A DNA stretch of 35,996 bases from a virus, in the IMG/VR virus record IMGVR_UViG_3300036854_000045, positions 1 through 35,996 of that record. One strand, written 5' to 3'. Below the pieces are notes generated by a model, which saw only the letters and a program-made list of their open reading frames with translations, had not been told where the DNA came from and did no database searches. A program made the position numbers and the translations under genes. This document shows, one piece after another, positions 34,469-35,996 of the stretch (position 1 is the first letter of the stretch; the number at the start of each line of letters is the position of its first letter).

Positions 34469-35996
34469 TCAGGCGAGCTGGCCGGTGTTCAATCCGGGGG
34501 CCTGGTTGAGGATGATCGGCTGGAAGCTGAACGTATCGGAGGTCGCCAGCGTCACCGTCCACGAGTCCTGGCTGATCTCATGGCTGATCCCCTCGATCAG
34601 TTCCTCCCGGTCGATGGTCCGCCCGCTTGAGTAGGTGCGGATGACCCGGATCCGGTCGAGGAAGAACAGCGGCAGCAGCGACGCCCACATGCCCTGCGCG
34701 GAGGCGTCCACGGTGACCTGCGAGACGCGGACCTGCGGGGTTTTGTACTTGCTGACCAGCCAGGACGCCATCGACAAGGAGTCGGCGTCGGTGCGCAGCA
34801 GGGTGCCGGCGCTGCTGGGGTAGGTGCGGATGCCGTATCCCTGCGGGTCGGACACGACCTGCTCGGTGCCGCCGTCGCGGGTGACCCGCGCCTGGGTGAA
34901 CAGCAGGGCGCTGTCTTTGGCGAAGTTGAGGTCGACCATGTCCACGTCGGTGCCGACATCCGACAGGGTCGCCTGCACGGTGGTGGAACGGGTGGCGAAG
35001 TAGATCCGCAGCCGGTCGTAGAAGACGATGTTGCCGCTGGCGTCCTGGTACAGCCGGCCGAGCTCAGTGTCGACCACGGCCTGCAACAGGGGCAGGGCGT
35101 TGTCGCCGAAGGTGGTCGCCTGGCAGGTGGAGTAGCCGGTGTCGATGGCGCGGAGGTTGGACGGCCAGCCGGCCGCGTCGAGGATCCGGCCGACCCGGGT
35201 GCCGGTGGTGTCGTTGTCGTAGCTGGCGCCGATGGCGCCGACACCGGCCCGGCCCAATGCTTCGAGGCCGTCGGTGCAGTTGAACGTGGTGGTGGGGTTG
35301 TCACCGTAGTTGGGGACGATCCCGGCGGTGGTGCCGTAGTACAGCGGGTAGGAGGTGCCCTGATAGTCGGCGAGGATCCACACGGGCCGGCCAAGGTCCA
35401 GGCCGGACGTGCCGCCCGGCACCCACAGCGGCAGGGTCGCGGTGAGGTTGAGCTGGGCCTGGTCGGCGTACCACGTCTCCCCGTTGGATGGCGTGGTGGT
35501 CGTCTCGAACTGGGCGACGGCGAACCCGTCCACGGGGGCCGTGCCGGACACCGACAATTGCGTCCACGACCCGCTGCCGGCGCTGGTGCCAGTCCCGTTG
35601 GTCTGGGAGTTGTAGACGAGGGAGGTGTCGAGCCAGCGGAGCACCATCCGCCATGAGCGGGTCGCCGACGCGGATTTGACGAGGACCCCGGCGGTGACCG
35701 CCTGGCCGGCGGCGACCGCGACCGCGCTGCCGGGGGCCTGCACCCAGGCGACCCCCGACCCGTCGGCGACGAACCGCAGGCTCCCGGAGCCTTCCGCGGC
35801 GACCGTGCCCGGATCGGCGGTGCCGCCGCCGCCGCTGCCCCACGACCCGATCCCACCCTCGAAGTCGGAGTCCTGCCGGTCGAGCAGGTTGGCGATGTTG
35901 TAGGGGGAGGACGGGTTGAGCGGGTCGTAGTCGCCTGAGCTGTCGTCGACGACGAACGTAGCGGTTCCCGGGGACACCTGGTCGATCTCGCCGGAC
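34469..35996 (-). CDS. Minor tail protein (cut by window edge)
   Basis: At least 509 residues; the frame is still open at the window end (...GEIDQVSPGTATFVVDD), and the words PGTATF and DYDPLNPSSPY match the start region of actinophage minor tail proteins, so the true start lies beyond 35996. The body is beta-rich with YGTTAGIVPNYGDNPTTTFNC, GWPSNLRAIDTGYS and IVFYDRLR segments typical of the tail-tip hub-associated proteins. The GTG at 35977 is probably not the start. Confidence 0.8.
   Translation of the reverse strand, partial: SGEIDQVSPGTATFVVDDSSGDYDPLNPSSPYNIANLLDRQDSDFEGGIGSWGSGGGGTADPGTVAAEGSGSLRFVADGSGVAWVQAPGSAVAVAAGQAVTAGVLVKSASATRSWRMVLRWLDTSLVYNSQTNGTGTSAGSGSWTQLSVSGTAPVDGFAVAQFETTTTPSNGETWYADQAQLNLTATLPLWVPGGTSGLDLGRPVWILADYQGTSYPLYYGTTAGIVPNYGDNPTTTFNCTDGLEALGRAGVGAIGASYDNDTTGTRVGRILDAAGWPSNLRAIDTGYSTCQATTFGDNALPLLQAVVDTELGRLYQDASGNIVFYDRLRIYFATRSTTVQATLSDVGTDVDMVDLNFAKDSALLFTQARVTRDGGTEQVVSDPQGYGIRTYPSSAGTLLRTDADSLSMASWLVSKYKTPQVRVSQVTVDASAQGMWASLLPLFFLDRIRVIRTYSSGRTIDREELIEGISHEISQDSWTVTLATSDTFSFQPIILNQAPGLNTGQLA

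Noticed and set aside
1-35996. tRNA genes
   Set aside because: I found no cloverleaf with a T-loop GTTCRANNC and matching acceptor stem; the GTTCGAG words near 11370 are simple hexamer repeats within a coding linker.
1-35996. CRISPR array
   Set aside because: Repeats seen are single tandem duplications or gene-junction words; none are regularly spaced with unique spacers.

Overview
The window is most of a temperate, tailed (siphovirus-type) phage or prophage of a high-GC actinobacterium. The phage assignment rests on a complete packaging and head module (small and large terminase, portal, prohead protease, HK97-fold capsid), a minor tail protein, a GH25 endolysin with membrane proteins, a RecT-type recombinase, a tyrosine integrase and a divergent repressor switch. 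The actinobacterial host is inferred from base composition and from families largely confined to Actinobacteria: a WhiB-like regulator, a DUF397 protein and a DUF2637/SpdB-like membrane protein.

Layout. (1) 44-7522, minus strand: head and packaging, read right to left as terS, terL, small proteins, portal, protease, capsid. A lipoprotein gene sits on the plus strand between protease and portal, and a roughly 240-base run of hairpins lies upstream of portal. (2) 7622-21150, minus strand: about 35 tightly overlapping early genes (stop/start overlaps ATGA, GTGA, TGATG). They include an HNH nuclease beside terS, a small secreted peptide with its own promoter, many mini zinc-binding proteins, replication initiation and helicase-loader-like proteins, an intein-split DNA methyltransferase, RecT, two MerR-like DNA-binding proteins and a C5 cytosine methyltransferase. 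(3) 21147-21601: divergent immunity switch with facing promoters and inverted repeats. (4) 21602-25308, plus strand: second regulator, integrase, DUF397 protein and an HNH endonuclease. (5) 25382-27237, minus strand: accessory block ending in a frameshifted GIY-YIG nuclease. (6) 27308-30145, plus strand: GntR/UTRA regulator, WhiB, secreted lytic transglycosylase, three tiny membrane peptides and a DUF2637 protein, a set that resembles the spread/transfer regions of actinobacterial plasmids and integrative elements. A strong bidirectional terminator closes it. (7) 30262-35996, minus strand: lysis cassette and tail genes, with the last tail gene cut by the window edge.

The late genes run off both ends: after the capsid at position 44 the connectors, tail tube and tape measure are missing, and the reading enters again from 35996 in the middle of a minor tail gene. 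The window therefore looks like a slice of a circular or permuted genome whose tail module lies outside.

Most notable: a plus-strand structured-RNA candidate at 4618-4854 whose G-U pairs fix its strand; a 335-residue homing-endonuclease intein exactly at a conserved methyltransferase motif; two genes broken by short duplications whose precise removal restores the frame (26 bp at 10318-10369, 13 bp at 27203-27222); a DUF397 protein with a triplicated Cys motif; two host-directed exported proteins (a lipoprotein and a small secreted peptide); and repeated translation-coupling sequences at successive gene junctions.
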